Below, piece after piece: positions 15,767 through 24,426 of a stretch of DNA of 64,000 nt. The position numbers were made by a program, and so were the translations under genes. The DNA lies in NCBI GenBank assembly GCA_964556395.1, contig CAZKVR010000002.1, forward strand, positions 1 to 64,000, read 5' to 3'. Under the pieces are notes generated by a model. It made no database searches. It was not told the origin of the DNA and worked only from the letters and a program-made list of their open reading frames with translations. Source of the DNA: WJKR01 sp964556395. GTDB taxonomy: Archaea > Nanobdellota > Nanobdellia > Woesearchaeales > WJKR01. The first letter of the stretch is position 1. The number at the start of each line of letters is the position of its first letter.

Positions 15767-16843
15767 CTAGTCTACGAACTCAATGCCGAGCTCGTTCGTC
15801 ATCTCCTTCTTGGCCTCTCGGGACCGCTTGTCGCCGCCGATGATCTGCGGGCTGTGCACGCCGGTGACGATGAGCATCACGCGCATCGTGCCTTCGAGGT
15901 CGTCGCTGATCTGAGCCCCCCAGATGACCTTGGCGTCCTCGTCGAGCTTGACGCTTATGACCTCGACGACCTTGCGGGCTTCCTCGAGCGTCATGTCCGA
16001 GCCGCCTGCCACGTTGATGAGGGCGCCGTTGGCGCCTCCGATGTCGACGTCGAGGAGTGGGTTGTTCACTGCCTTGTCGACCGCTTCTGTGGATCGGTTC
16101 TCGCTGTCCGACTCGCCGACTCCTATGAGGGCGACGCCGCCGTCTCCCATCACGGCACGGATGTCTGCGAAGTCGAGGTTGACGAGTCCTGCCTTGGTGA
16201 CCATCTCCGCGATGCCCTTGACCGCGTTGGTGAGTATCTCGTCGGCGATCTTGAACGCGGTGTGCAATGGCAGCTCAGGGGCTATTTCCAAGAGCTTGTC
16301 GTTGGGGATGACGATGAGGGTGTCGACGTTCTGCTCAAGCTTTTCGAGGCCTAGCAGGGCGTTCTGGTAACGCCTGTTGCCTTCCATCTCGAAGGGTATG
16401 GTGACGACGCCGACCGTCAACGCTCCGACTTTTCGGGCGGTTTCCGCGATGACGGGCGCGCTGCCCGTACCGGTGCCTCCTCCGAGGCCGCAGGTGATGA
16501 AGACCATGTCGGCTCCTTCGAGGGCTTTCTTGACGTCGTGTTCTGACTCACGGGCGGCGTCTTCGCCGACTTGCGGGATGCTGCCGGCTCCGAGACCCTT
16601 GGTGAGGTCTTTCCCGATGAGTATCTTCTTGTCAGCCGTCGTGTAGAGGAGGTCTTGGGCGTCCGTGTTCACGGCGATCGTCTCGGCGCCGTGGATGCCG
16701 ACTTCCGTGATACGGTTGATAGTGTTGTTGCCGCCGCCTCCGGCTCCGATCACTTTGATCTTGGCCTTCTGGGAGCTGAGCAGTTCTTCCAGCTCGTCGT
16801 CGAGCACGTTTTTTGATTGATTGCTTGCTTCCTCTGTCTCCAT
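15767..16843 (-). CDS. ftsZ: Cell division protein FtsZ
   Basis: 358 residues. A tubulin-like GTPase that forms the division ring. Motifs present: GAGGGGNNTINR, the tubulin signature GLGGGTGTGSAP and the T7-loop region NLDFADIRAVM. The core is complete; there is a short N-terminal tail and almost no C-terminal linker. ATG at 16843 (METEEASNQ) is chosen because GGAGGTG lies 8 nt upstream, over a TTG ten codons earlier. A TATA box (16895-16906) lies over the end of the upstream FKBP gene. Confidence 0.96.
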   Translation of the reverse strand: METEEASNQSKNVLDDELEELLSSQKAKIKVIGAGGGGNNTINRITEVGIHGAETIAVNTDAQDLLYTTADKKILIGKDLTKGLGAGSIPQVGEDAARESEHDVKKALEGADMVFITCGLGGGTGTGSAPVIAETARKVGALTVGVVTIPFEMEGNRRYQNALLGLEKLEQNVDTLIVIPNDKLLEIAPELPLHTAFKIADEILTNAVKGIAEMVTKAGLVNLDFADIRAVMGDGGVALIGVGESDSENRSTEAVDKAVNNPLLDVDIGGANGALINVAGGSDMTLEEARKVVEVISVKLDEDAKVIWGAQISDDLEGTMRVMLIVTGVHSPQIIGGDKRSREAKKEMTNELGIEFVD

Positions 16844-16894
16844 GTGGGTGAGCACCTCCACCGTCTCTAACAACGGTGTGGTCTTCGCGGACGC

Positions 16895-16906
16895 AATATT
16901 TAAATC
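16895..16906 (-). promoter_or_regulatory. TATA box of the ftsZ-secE-spt5 unit
   Basis: GATTTAAATATT on the minus strand is about 58 nt before the ftsZ ATG, predicting a leader near 30 nt. Confidence 0.6.
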
Positions 16907-17601
16907 TATTGTTTTTCCTTGTTCGTGGCTGGCTGTTTCTCGTCGGGTGCCTTCGTCTTTCCTTCTGCAGCGAAGGTGACATCCTCGACTCCTGCTAGCC
17001 GGGTGAGGTCTGATTTGAAGTGGTCGAGCAGCTGCGGCGGGAGTTGTTGCGCTCCGGTCACCGTGGCTTTCCCTTCTTTGACCGTGACGTCCTCGTACGG
17101 GACGCGCATCATATCGAGCAATGCTTTGAGCTTTTCTTCCTGGCCCGTCACTTTCCGTTTCACATCCACCTCATAGGTGAGCTCTTGGCCTGCTAATGGG
17201 TGGTTGAAGTCTACGATGACGCGTCCGCCGCTGACGGAGCGGACGGTGCCGACCTGGTTGTCGACGTTGATTTCGAGTCCTGGTGTTGGTTGGACTCCTT
17301 GTTCTTTGAACTTCTTGTGCGGGATGAGTTGGAGCTTCTTGGCCGACTTCTTGCCGAAGCCTTCCTCTGGTGGGATGGTGAAGGTGTGCTTGCCGAGCCC
17401 TGCTCCTTCGAGGCGCTTGTCAATACCTGCGAGGACGTGCTGTTCTCCGACGCAGATGGTGACTGGCTTGAGGTCTTTCTTCGTTTGCAGGCCCGCCTCC
17501 TTGGCTACGTCCTTGCTCGTCGTGTCGAAGACCGTTCCGTCTGCAGTCTTGCCTGTGTAGTCGAGCTCTACGAAGTCTCCTTTGGTGATGGTCTCCGTCA
17601 T
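16906..17601 (-). CDS. FKBP-type peptidyl-prolyl isomerase, long SlyD-like form
   Basis: 231 residues. The FKBP core has DFVELDYTGKTADGTVFDTT, an insert-in-flap domain with EEGFGKKSAKKLQLIP, and NHPLAGQELTYEV closing the fold at about residue 155. A C-terminal domain of about 70 residues follows, as in the long archaeal FKBPs. It acts as a folding catalyst and chaperone in the cytosol. A TATA element (around 17673-17684) lies about 75 nt upstream of the ATG. Confidence 0.92.
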   Translation of the reverse strand: MTETITKGDFVELDYTGKTADGTVFDTTSKDVAKEAGLQTKKDLKPVTICVGEQHVLAGIDKRLEGAGLGKHTFTIPPEEGFGKKSAKKLQLIPHKKFKEQGVQPTPGLEINVDNQVGTVRSVSGGRVIVDFNHPLAGQELTYEVDVKRKVTGQEEKLKALLDMMRVPYEDVTVKEGKATVTGAQQLPPQLLDHFKSDLTRLAGVEDVTFAAEGKTKAPDEKQPATNKEKQ

Positions 17602-17774
17602 TGTCTGGTAAGCCTCCTATCTACCTCTCCGGATTCTCCTGTGAGAAGTATACTAATGGGAAAAGACGGTTGTTTTATAAATATTATGGTCTGTCGTCGG
17701 GGTGATCGATAAGACCTCTCGCTATACGGCCGAGAACAATATTCTTAAAAGGCGCAGTCCTTCCTCATTCAGCT

Positions 17775-18767
17775 ATGGGTTCCGCACAGCCTCACGACCT
17801 CACCCCCATGCCCCAGCAGCGGGCCGACCTGGTGAAACCAGCCTTCGAGGAGCGGTATCGCAAGTTGCTCGGCGATGGCGGCTATGAGCGCTTCCTCAAG
17901 TATTCCTTCTCCTACCTTCGCAAGAGCATCCGTGTCAACACGCTCAAGACGAGCGTCGAGGACCTCCTGAGACGCCTGGAGGGGCGGTGGAATCTCACGC
18001 CAGTACCATGGTGCCCTGAGGGGTTCTGGATATCCTATAAGGGTGACGGCGAGCAGGAGGAACGGTTCGACCTCGGCAACCTCCCCGAACACCCTTTGGG
18101 TTTTTTCTACGTCCAGGACGCCGCGTCGATGATCCCGCCGGTCGTCCTCGACCCCCAGCCTGGCGAGGTCGTCCTCGACCTCTGCGCCGCTCCTGGCAGC
18201 AAGACGACCCAGCTGGCGGCGATGATGCGCAACGAGGGTCTCGTGATCGCGAATGACATCCAGGGTAGCCGCCTCCCGGCCCTCGGGATTAATGTGCAGC
18301 GCGTCGGTGCCAAGAATGTCATGGTGACGCGGATGCCCGGCCAATGGTTTAAGCGTTTCGGTGGCTTCGACCGCATCCTCGTCGACGCGCCTTGCACTGG
18401 TACGGGCACTATCAGGAAGAGCATGAAAGTCCTTCAGATGTGGAGCCCTAACCTTGTGAAGCGTTTGGTGAAGGAGCAGCGCAAGCTCCTCGCTACCGCT
18501 TTCGACTCCTTGAAGCCTGGCGGCGTCGTGGTGTACAGTACCTGCACGCTCGAGCCCGAGGAGGATGAGGGTGTCGTGAGCTGGCTGCTCGAGCAGCGCT
18601 CCGACGCCGAGGTCTTGCCTATCGCGCTGGACATCGGGCGGAGCCAGCCTGTTGTGGAGTTCGATGGCGAGTCGTACCATGACTCGGTCAAGGAGTGTCT
18701 TCGCATCTATCCTCAGGATAATGACAGCGAGGGTTTCTTCGTCGCGAGGATCAGGAAGAAGCGGTGA
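17775..18767 (+). CDS. RNA (cytosine-5) methyltransferase, NOL1/NOP2/Sun family
   Basis: 330 residues. S-adenosylmethionine motifs LDLCAAPGSKTTQLA (about residue 136), the catalytic DAPCTGTGTIRK and the second cysteine motif STCTLEPEEDEGVV define the m5C methyltransferase family that acts on tRNA or rRNA. The N-terminal helical region precedes RKSIRVNTLK. TATA-like ATTCTTAAAAGG (17741-17752) is centred about 28 nt before the ATG. ATG at 17808 is an alternative. It overlaps the convergent membrane-protein gene by 17 nt. Confidence 0.93.
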   Translation: MGSAQPHDLTPMPQQRADLVKPAFEERYRKLLGDGGYERFLKYSFSYLRKSIRVNTLKTSVEDLLRRLEGRWNLTPVPWCPEGFWISYKGDGEQEERFDLGNLPEHPLGFFYVQDAASMIPPVVLDPQPGEVVLDLCAAPGSKTTQLAAMMRNEGLVIANDIQGSRLPALGINVQRVGAKNVMVTRMPGQWFKRFGGFDRILVDAPCTGTGTIRKSMKVLQMWSPNLVKRLVKEQRKLLATAFDSLKPGGVVVYSTCTLEPEEDEGVVSWLLEQRSDAEVLPIALDIGRSQPVVEFDGESYHDSVKECLRIYPQDNDSEGFFVARIRKKR

Positions 18768-19467
18768 CTATCCACGCTCGTCCCGCCGCTTTCAGGTCGT
18801 GGCCGGCTTCCTTGAGATTCCTGACGAGGGGTTCCGTGTCCGTCAGGATGGCTCCGTGCAGCTTCTTCGCGAGGAGCCGTTGCTTCCCGGGCCTGTTGAC
18901 GTGGTCGAGGGCGTCCGCCTCTTCTTCAGGTGTGGTGCAGGCGAGGATGAGGTTCGGGCTGATGACGAGTGCCTGGTAGTCGTTGAGGTTGAGTGTCCAT
19001 CGCTTCTTGCCGCGTCTGAACGTCACGGAAGTTTTCCCTACGACGTAGCGTGTCCTGAGGGCTTCTATCACTTCGAGGGCTGCCTGCAATGCGAAGTAGG
19101 GTATGAGGAGCGTGACGAGTGTGAGTCCTGCCACGACGAGTTCTAGGGCTTGTGATGGTGATGTGGCGTTGGCTGGCGGTCCGTGGACGCGTCCCAGCCA
19201 GGTGACGAGTCCTGCGATGATGAGGAGCGATCCGCAGAGCGTGAAGAGCATGACCGGTATCGTCCGTATGAGGAACGACGCCTTGCCTGATAGGTGGTTG
19301 GAGAATCCGAGTGTGAAATATGCCAGGAGTAGTGTCCAGAGGATGGCGAGCGGCAACCATGACAGGGGCAGGAGTACGAGTCCTGCGATGAGGAGTATCG
19401 TCGAGGCGGTGACGCCTGTATGCCTGAGGCGGCGACGCCTCTTCCGCTCACCCCTTGTCAACACCAT
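18751..19467 (-). CDS. Membrane protein with four predicted helices
   Basis: 238 residues. An Arg-rich start (RGERKRRRRLRH) is followed by hydrophobic segments at about residues 19-50, 65-90 and 108-135, the first long enough for two helices. The soluble C-terminal 100 residues look like a short beta-rich domain (TSVTFRRGKKRWTLNLNDYQ), perhaps a bacterial PH-like fold. The family is not recognised. It lies just downstream of rps12, and overlaps the methyltransferase 3' end. Confidence 0.6.
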   Translation of the reverse strand: MVLTRGERKRRRRLRHTGVTASTILLIAGLVLLPLSWLPLAILWTLLLAYFTLGFSNHLSGKASFLIRTIPVMLFTLCGSLLIIAGLVTWLGRVHGPPANATSPSQALELVVAGLTLVTLLIPYFALQAALEVIEALRTRYVVGKTSVTFRRGKKRWTLNLNDYQALVISPNLILACTTPEEEADALDHVNRPGKQRLLAKKLHGAILTDTEPLVRNLKEAGHDLKAAGRAWIVTASS

Positions 19468-19510
19468 AAGCCGGTATAAGAATCTAGGATAATAAAAAGG
19501 TTGCGGCGGC

Positions 19511-19948
19511 TCACTTGCGCGCCTTCTCGATCTTGCCGCGGAGCAGGGCGTTGAGCGACTGGTCGTTCACCTTGATGACCTGCCACCGGATACCTGAGAG
19601 GTCTCCTTTGGAGCGTCCCATCTTGCCGCCGATGCACTCGATCGTGACCTCGTCGTGCTCGTCGATGAGCTTGGTCGCGCCGTCGCCGGGTGCGAACGCG
19701 GTGACCTGCCGACCGTTCTTGACGAGCTGGACCCGTACGCACTTCCGCATGGCGGAGTTGGGCTGTTTGGCTTCGATCTGGACCTTCTCGAGGACTATGC
19801 CGTTGGCCTGCGAGGCTCCTTGGAGCGGGTCTGACTTCTCTTTGAGGCCGAGGACTTTCTTGGCGTACCACTTGCTCTTCTTCCGGCCGTCAGTCCTCCT
19901 GGCGTGGAGCTTCTTGCCGGCGTTGATGCCTTTCGATTTCGTTGCCAT
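19511..19948 (-). CDS. rps12: Ribosomal protein S12 (uS12)
   Basis: 145 residues, archaeal length. The decoding-centre loop KQPNSAMRKCVRVQL is intact. It is last in the RNA polymerase operon, 13 nt after nusA. In many archaea S7, EF-2, EF-1A and S10 follow; here the operon breaks and those factors lie at 1945-5935. ATG at 19948 (MATKSKG) is chosen over one three codons earlier. Confidence 0.95.
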   Translation of the reverse strand: MATKSKGINAGKKLHARRTDGRKKSKWYAKKVLGLKEKSDPLQGASQANGIVLEKVQIEAKQPNSAMRKCVRVQLVKNGRQVTAFAPGDGATKLIDEHDEVTIECIGGKMGRSKGDLSGIRWQVIKVNDQSLNALLRGKIEKARK

Positions 19949-19961
19949 GAGTATCACTTCT

Positions 19962-20387
19962 TCATATGATTTTGATCTCTTCGCAGTCGAAGTACATCCT
20001 CACGACGCCTTCCAGCGCCCTGAGGTTCTGCGCCTTGGCGCCTATCATGAGGCCTTTCGTCTTCGTGTCGGGTCCTTTGATGGTGACGACGCCGTTCTCG
20101 TCCTCCTCCATATCCACTATCTTGAGCGGGTAGAGGAGGTTTGCGATGAACTGGAGCTTGTCGGACTTGTACTCGACTATCTTGATGCGTTGGTCGAGGA
20201 GCCGTTCTAGCTTTAAAAGGTTTGCCCTGTTCTTGCCTAGAGCCTTCCAGAGCTGACCTTCCTCGACTATGAAGGTGGGCTTGCCTTTGAACATGACGTA
20301 GTCCTTGACGTTGGCGCTGGTGACCTTCTCGAAGAGGGAGATGAGCCTGAGCGCCTCCATGTCCACCTTTCTCGTCTGCGAGTTCAT
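19962..20387 (-). CDS. nusA: Archaeal NusA-like KH-domain protein
   Basis: 141 residues with two KH-like RNA-binding modules, as in archaeal NusA, which lacks the bacterial N-terminal polymerase-binding domain. Typical segments are RLISLFEKVTSANVKDYVMF and TKGLMIGAKAQNLRALEGVV. The start at 20387 (MNSQTRKVD) overlaps the L30e stop by ATGA; the longer frame to 20432 lies inside L30e. It follows the polymerase genes and L30e, as in most archaea. Confidence 0.92.
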   Translation of the reverse strand: MNSQTRKVDMEALRLISLFEKVTSANVKDYVMFKGKPTFIVEEGQLWKALGKNRANLLKLERLLDQRIKIVEYKSDKLQFIANLLYPLKIVDMEEDENGVVTIKGPDTKTKGLMIGAKAQNLRALEGVVRMYFDCEEIKII

Positions 20388-20650
20388 TGTTTCCGTAGCC
20401 CTATGATGCTGATGGGGAATGGCTTCTTGCATAGGGTGCCGAGCTCGTCGTTAGGCACGTCAAGCTCTACCTTCTCGAAGCCCCCTATTTCTGCGTGGCG
20501 CTCGAGGTCGGCCTTGACATCGGCTGCCGGGTTGGCGGCGAGGTAGACCTTCTCCAGGCTTCCTTGCCTTAAGGCTTTCATCGTGCGCTCCGCGCCTATG
20601 ATGAGCCGTTCGTCATTGAGCAGTTTTTTTATCTCGTTGATAGCATCCAT
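20384..20650 (-). CDS. rpl30e: Ribosomal protein L30e (eL30)
   Basis: 88 residues, an L7Ae-fold protein. The stretch INEIKKLLNDERLIIGAERT and the end DELGTLCKKPFPISIIGL fit archaeal L30e between rpoA2 and nusA. The gap to rpoA2 is 18 nt. Confidence 0.92.
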   Translation of the reverse strand: MDAINEIKKLLNDERLIIGAERTMKALRQGSLEKVYLAANPAADVKADLERHAEIGGFEKVELDVPNDELGTLCKKPFPISIIGLRKQ

Positions 20651-20668
20651 CTCTTTACACCTTTGTTC

Positions 20669-21808
20669 TTATCGTTTGATTTTGGTCACGAGACCTGGCA
20701 AGCCTGTCCCTGTCGGGACTGGCTGGTTGAGCATGACGTTCTCGATCACGCTGTTGAGGAAGTCGGTCTCACCTGAGATGCTCGCGTTGATCACGTGCCT
20801 CAGAGGTGTCTCGAACGACGCTCGTGCCAGGACCGATGGTTTCTCCTTGACGATACCGTACCGGTTGATACCTAGGAGTTGTCCTGACATGCACATGGTG
20901 TCGGCGACAAGCATGAAGTGCCTGAGGTCGACGTTGAGTCCTTGCGCTTCGAGGACCTTGACGATTTCTCTGATGACCGCTTCCCTGGTGGCTTCGATGC
21001 CGAAAAGCTTCTGGATCTCGTACAGGTCGTTCGACAATGACCGTGTCTTGTCGATGCGCGGGTCCTTGAACGCGTCTTTAAGATTGCTGCCTGCCGTGAG
21101 GATGACGTATTCTCCGTCGCGTTTCACCGGCAGGACTTGTGTGATGCCCTTGAGGCCGCTGACGTACACGCCTTTGAGCTTCTCCTTCAACCTGTAGAGC
21201 GTGTTGGGGTCGTCGTCCTTGCCTGACGGCTTGACGACCACCTGGTTGCCTTCGAGGGAGAATTTGATAGTCTTTGTCGCTTTGCTGAGCTTCTTGACGA
21301 GCTTGTCCGCTGTCATGCCGCTGCGTTCGAGTCGTTCCTTGCTCAGGTCGGCTTCCAATCGTGATTCGGCGAGGTTGACCCTGAGCTCCTGGAGGAAGTC
21401 TCCGAACGTGGCTTCTTTGAGGCTCTCGGCCACCTGCTTGACGTCCTCGCCCTTGTTGTGGGGCTCGTTGAGGTAGAGTTCCATCGACTTGGTCGCGATG
21501 GTCTTGCGGCCGTCGAGGATTTCGATCAGCCGTGGCAGGCCTGTAGTGACCTGCATCTCCGCGACTCCTGCGAAGTGGAACGTGTTCAGCGTCATCTGCG
21601 TGCCTGGCTCGCCGATGGATTCGGCTGCAACGAGGCCTACGCTCTCTCCCGGGTCTGCGAGGGATTTCTTGTACTCCTTGTAGACATGCTCGAGGATCTT
21701 CTTGAGCTTGGTCTTCGTGCACTTCTCGGGAAGGTGTTTCTTGACGTCTTCTAGGATGACCGACGGTATCTTATCGGTGTACTCCTTGAAGAGCTCCTCG
21801 TTCGCCAT
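20669..21808 (-). CDS. rpoA2: RNA polymerase subunit A''
   Basis: 379 residues, corresponding to the C-terminal third of bacterial beta'. The bridge-helix/trigger-loop downstream region starts with GESVGLVAAESIGEPGTQ and TLNTFHFAGVAE, both strongly conserved. A C-terminal jaw region ends with ASISGETDFLNSVIENV. It begins 2 nt after rpoA1, so the split between A' and A'' is the usual archaeal one. Confidence 0.97.
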   Translation of the reverse strand: MANEELFKEYTDKIPSVILEDVKKHLPEKCTKTKLKKILEHVYKEYKKSLADPGESVGLVAAESIGEPGTQMTLNTFHFAGVAEMQVTTGLPRLIEILDGRKTIATKSMELYLNEPHNKGEDVKQVAESLKEATFGDFLQELRVNLAESRLEADLSKERLERSGMTADKLVKKLSKATKTIKFSLEGNQVVVKPSGKDDDPNTLYRLKEKLKGVYVSGLKGITQVLPVKRDGEYVILTAGSNLKDAFKDPRIDKTRSLSNDLYEIQKLFGIEATREAVIREIVKVLEAQGLNVDLRHFMLVADTMCMSGQLLGINRYGIVKEKPSVLARASFETPLRHVINASISGETDFLNSVIENVMLNQPVPTGTGLPGLVTKIKR

Positions 21809-21810
21809 GG

Positions 21811-24411
21811 TTAATCCTCCATCTGTTCGATTATCTGCTTGACGTTGATCTTGCCGCCTTCGCTTTTGGACACGTCGACGCCGTCCTCTCCGTAGTCGAA
21901 CTGGACTATCTTGCCCGACGCGTCTCTGACCGTGTTATCGTACTCGACCTTGAGGTCTTGCAGCGCGTTTGCCAGCCGCCTGTACAGGTAGCCTGACTTC
22001 GGCGTCCGCAACGCCGTATCCATGAGGCTGTCTCGTCCGGTCATGCTCATGAAGAACATCTCGTGCGGTTTGAGGCCGTCTCTGAAGCCTCTTGAGATGA
22101 AGCCGTGGGATGCGCTGCCGAGATCTCCTGGCTTGAAGCAGGAGAGCGTCCTGTCGCGGTAGCCTTTGGTGATGCGGCCACCGCCGAGGGATTGCTGCCC
22201 CACGCACGCTGCCATCTGGGCGAGGTTGAGGATGCCTCCTTTGGCTCCTGACATCATCATGTCGAGCATGTTTGAGGTTTGTGGGGCGTGGTCCTTCACC
22301 ACGTTCCCGATCTCATTCCTGGTCTTGTTGAGCTGTTCGAGTATACGGAGCTCTAGTGTCTCTGTCAGGTCCCTTCCCGGCAATTGCTCGAGCGTGCTTT
22401 TATGGTATTGGTTGATGAGCTTCTGCACTTCATTCTCGCCTTGCTTGATGAGTGCTTGCACCTTGTCTTCTCCTTCCTTGGAGAGGTCTATGTCCGATAT
22501 CTTAACGCTGAAGCCGTACCTGTTCAGGACTTCTACGCCGAGGCTGTAGAACTTGCCGAGAAGGTCTAGGGTGAAGTCCGCGCCGTATCGCTTGTGCAGG
22601 TTCCTCAATAGCAGTCCGGATCCTTCTCCGAGGTTGTTCTTGTCGAGGATCCCTTGCTTGAGCTGTCCTTTCTCGATGATGACGTAGGCTTCAGGGTCGG
22701 TGGTACCTTCCTTGTAGCGCTTGCTCCTTCCCTTGAATGAGAAGTCTTCCGGGATGAGGGCTGAGAATATCTCCTTGCCCGTCACCTTTTCCTTGTCCGG
22801 CAATCTTGAGAAGTCCGTCAGGCCTACTGCGGTGAGGATGTCGACGGCTTCCTTCTTGCTGACTTCAAATCCTTCTTTGGTGAGGATGTAGTTGCCGCTG
22901 ATAGCGTCTTGGTTACAGCCGATGATGGACAAGCCGTATCTCGGACTGATAATCTGGGTTTGGACCTCCATGAGGAGTTCTGCTTCCGAGCGGGCCTCCT
23001 CGGTCTGCGGGATGTGCAGGTTCATCTCGTCACCGTCGAAGTCAGCGTTGTAGGGCGCGCACACTGCGGGTGAGATCCTCAGTGTGAGTCCTGGCAGGAC
23101 TTTGACGCGGTGGCACATCATGCTCATCCGGTGCAGGCTTGGCTGCCTGTTGAACAATGCGATGTCGCCGTCCATGAGGTGTCGTTCGACGACGAAGCCT
23201 GGTTGGAGCTCTTCGAGGAGCTGCTCTTGCGTCTCGCTTGTGATCTTCTTCCTTCGTCCGTCAGGCCTGATGATATAGTTCGAGCCGGGGTATTCTTTCG
23301 GGCCTCGTTGGATGAACTTCTTCAGGTAGGTCATGTTCCATTCGGTCACCCTTTCCGGGACGGTGAGCTTCATCGCCACCTTTTGGGGGACGCCGACCTC
23401 GTTGATCTTGATCTTCGGGTCGGGGCTGATGACCGTCCTGGCTGAGAAGTTCGTCCTCTTCCCGGCCAGGTTGTGCCTGATGCGTCCTTCCTTGCTCTTG
23501 ATCCTGCCTGTTATGGTCTTGAGCGGTTGGCCGCTCCGGTGCCTCGCCGGCGGTAGTTGCGGGACGTTGTTGTCGAAGAACGTCGTGATGTGGTATTGGA
23601 GCAGGTCCCAGAGGTCTTCGATGATGATCTCTGGAGCTCCGGCGTTGATGTTCTCGAACAATCGTTGGTTGATCCTGATGATGTCGCCTAGCTTGTGCGT
23701 CAGGTCGTCTTCAGAGCGCTCTCCTGATTCGAGGGTGATGGACGGCCTCATGGTCACGGGGGGGATGGTCAGCACGGTGAGTATCATCCATTCCGGCCTG
23801 GCGGCTTGCGGGTTGATGCCGAACGGTTTGAGGTCCTCGTCAGGGATACGTTCGAGCCTGCTGCGGATCTCGATGGGCGACATGCGTTTATCGTCTTCAA
23901 GGATGGTGGTGGGCTTCTCTATCCTGACCTTCTGCTGCTTGGCGTTGCAGTAAGGGCACTTGTTGATGGTCTTGAGGTTGGCGATGATCTCCTTGATCTT
24001 GTCGCGCCTCTCCGTCGGTCCTTGCTCGAGGCCGATGACTTCCAGATCGTCCAGGTACTTCCTGATCTTGTCCTGAGGGATGAGGATGTGTCCGCACTCC
24101 CTACACGTGCTCCTGAGCAGGTCCAGTATGACGTCGACGAAGGATATGTGGATGACAGGTCTGGCAATCTCGATGTAGCCGAAGTGCCCTAGTGATTCCT
24201 TGAGGCGTTGTCCGTCCGTCTTGCACTTGAGGCCGGGGTCGATGACACCGAGCCTGACGTCCATGAGACCGCCGTCGACGGGGTATCCTTCCTTGTCATA
24301 GAGTTCGGGCGTGACTATCTTGGCCTTCGCGAGGTCCTTGATCATCTTAGGCGACATCAGCGCGAACTCTATCTTGTTGACGCGGCTGTACACGAGTTTT
24401 TCGTTATCCAT
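21811..24411 (-). CDS. rpoA1: RNA polymerase subunit A'
   Basis: 866 residues, the N-terminal two thirds of the largest subunit. The catalytic magnesium motif NADFDGDEMNLH is intact. Zinc-binding cysteines are visible near STCRECGHIL and NKCPYCNA. The clamp coiled coil, where TFB, TFE and Spt5 bind in archaea and sigma region 2 binds in bacteria, is in the first third. This is the natural surface to examine for compatibility with the window's sigma factor. Confidence 0.97.
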   Translation of the reverse strand: MDNEKLVYSRVNKIEFALMSPKMIKDLAKAKIVTPELYDKEGYPVDGGLMDVRLGVIDPGLKCKTDGQRLKESLGHFGYIEIARPVIHISFVDVILDLLRSTCRECGHILIPQDKIRKYLDDLEVIGLEQGPTERRDKIKEIIANLKTINKCPYCNAKQQKVRIEKPTTILEDDKRMSPIEIRSRLERIPDEDLKPFGINPQAARPEWMILTVLTIPPVTMRPSITLESGERSEDDLTHKLGDIIRINQRLFENINAGAPEIIIEDLWDLLQYHITTFFDNNVPQLPPARHRSGQPLKTITGRIKSKEGRIRHNLAGKRTNFSARTVISPDPKIKINEVGVPQKVAMKLTVPERVTEWNMTYLKKFIQRGPKEYPGSNYIIRPDGRRKKITSETQEQLLEELQPGFVVERHLMDGDIALFNRQPSLHRMSMMCHRVKVLPGLTLRISPAVCAPYNADFDGDEMNLHIPQTEEARSEAELLMEVQTQIISPRYGLSIIGCNQDAISGNYILTKEGFEVSKKEAVDILTAVGLTDFSRLPDKEKVTGKEIFSALIPEDFSFKGRSKRYKEGTTDPEAYVIIEKGQLKQGILDKNNLGEGSGLLLRNLHKRYGADFTLDLLGKFYSLGVEVLNRYGFSVKISDIDLSKEGEDKVQALIKQGENEVQKLINQYHKSTLEQLPGRDLTETLELRILEQLNKTRNEIGNVVKDHAPQTSNMLDMMMSGAKGGILNLAQMAACVGQQSLGGGRITKGYRDRTLSCFKPGDLGSASHGFISRGFRDGLKPHEMFFMSMTGRDSLMDTALRTPKSGYLYRRLANALQDLKVEYDNTVRDASGKIVQFDYGEDGVDVSKSEGGKINVKQIIEQMED

Positions 24412-24426
24412 TTGATCCTCACCTGT

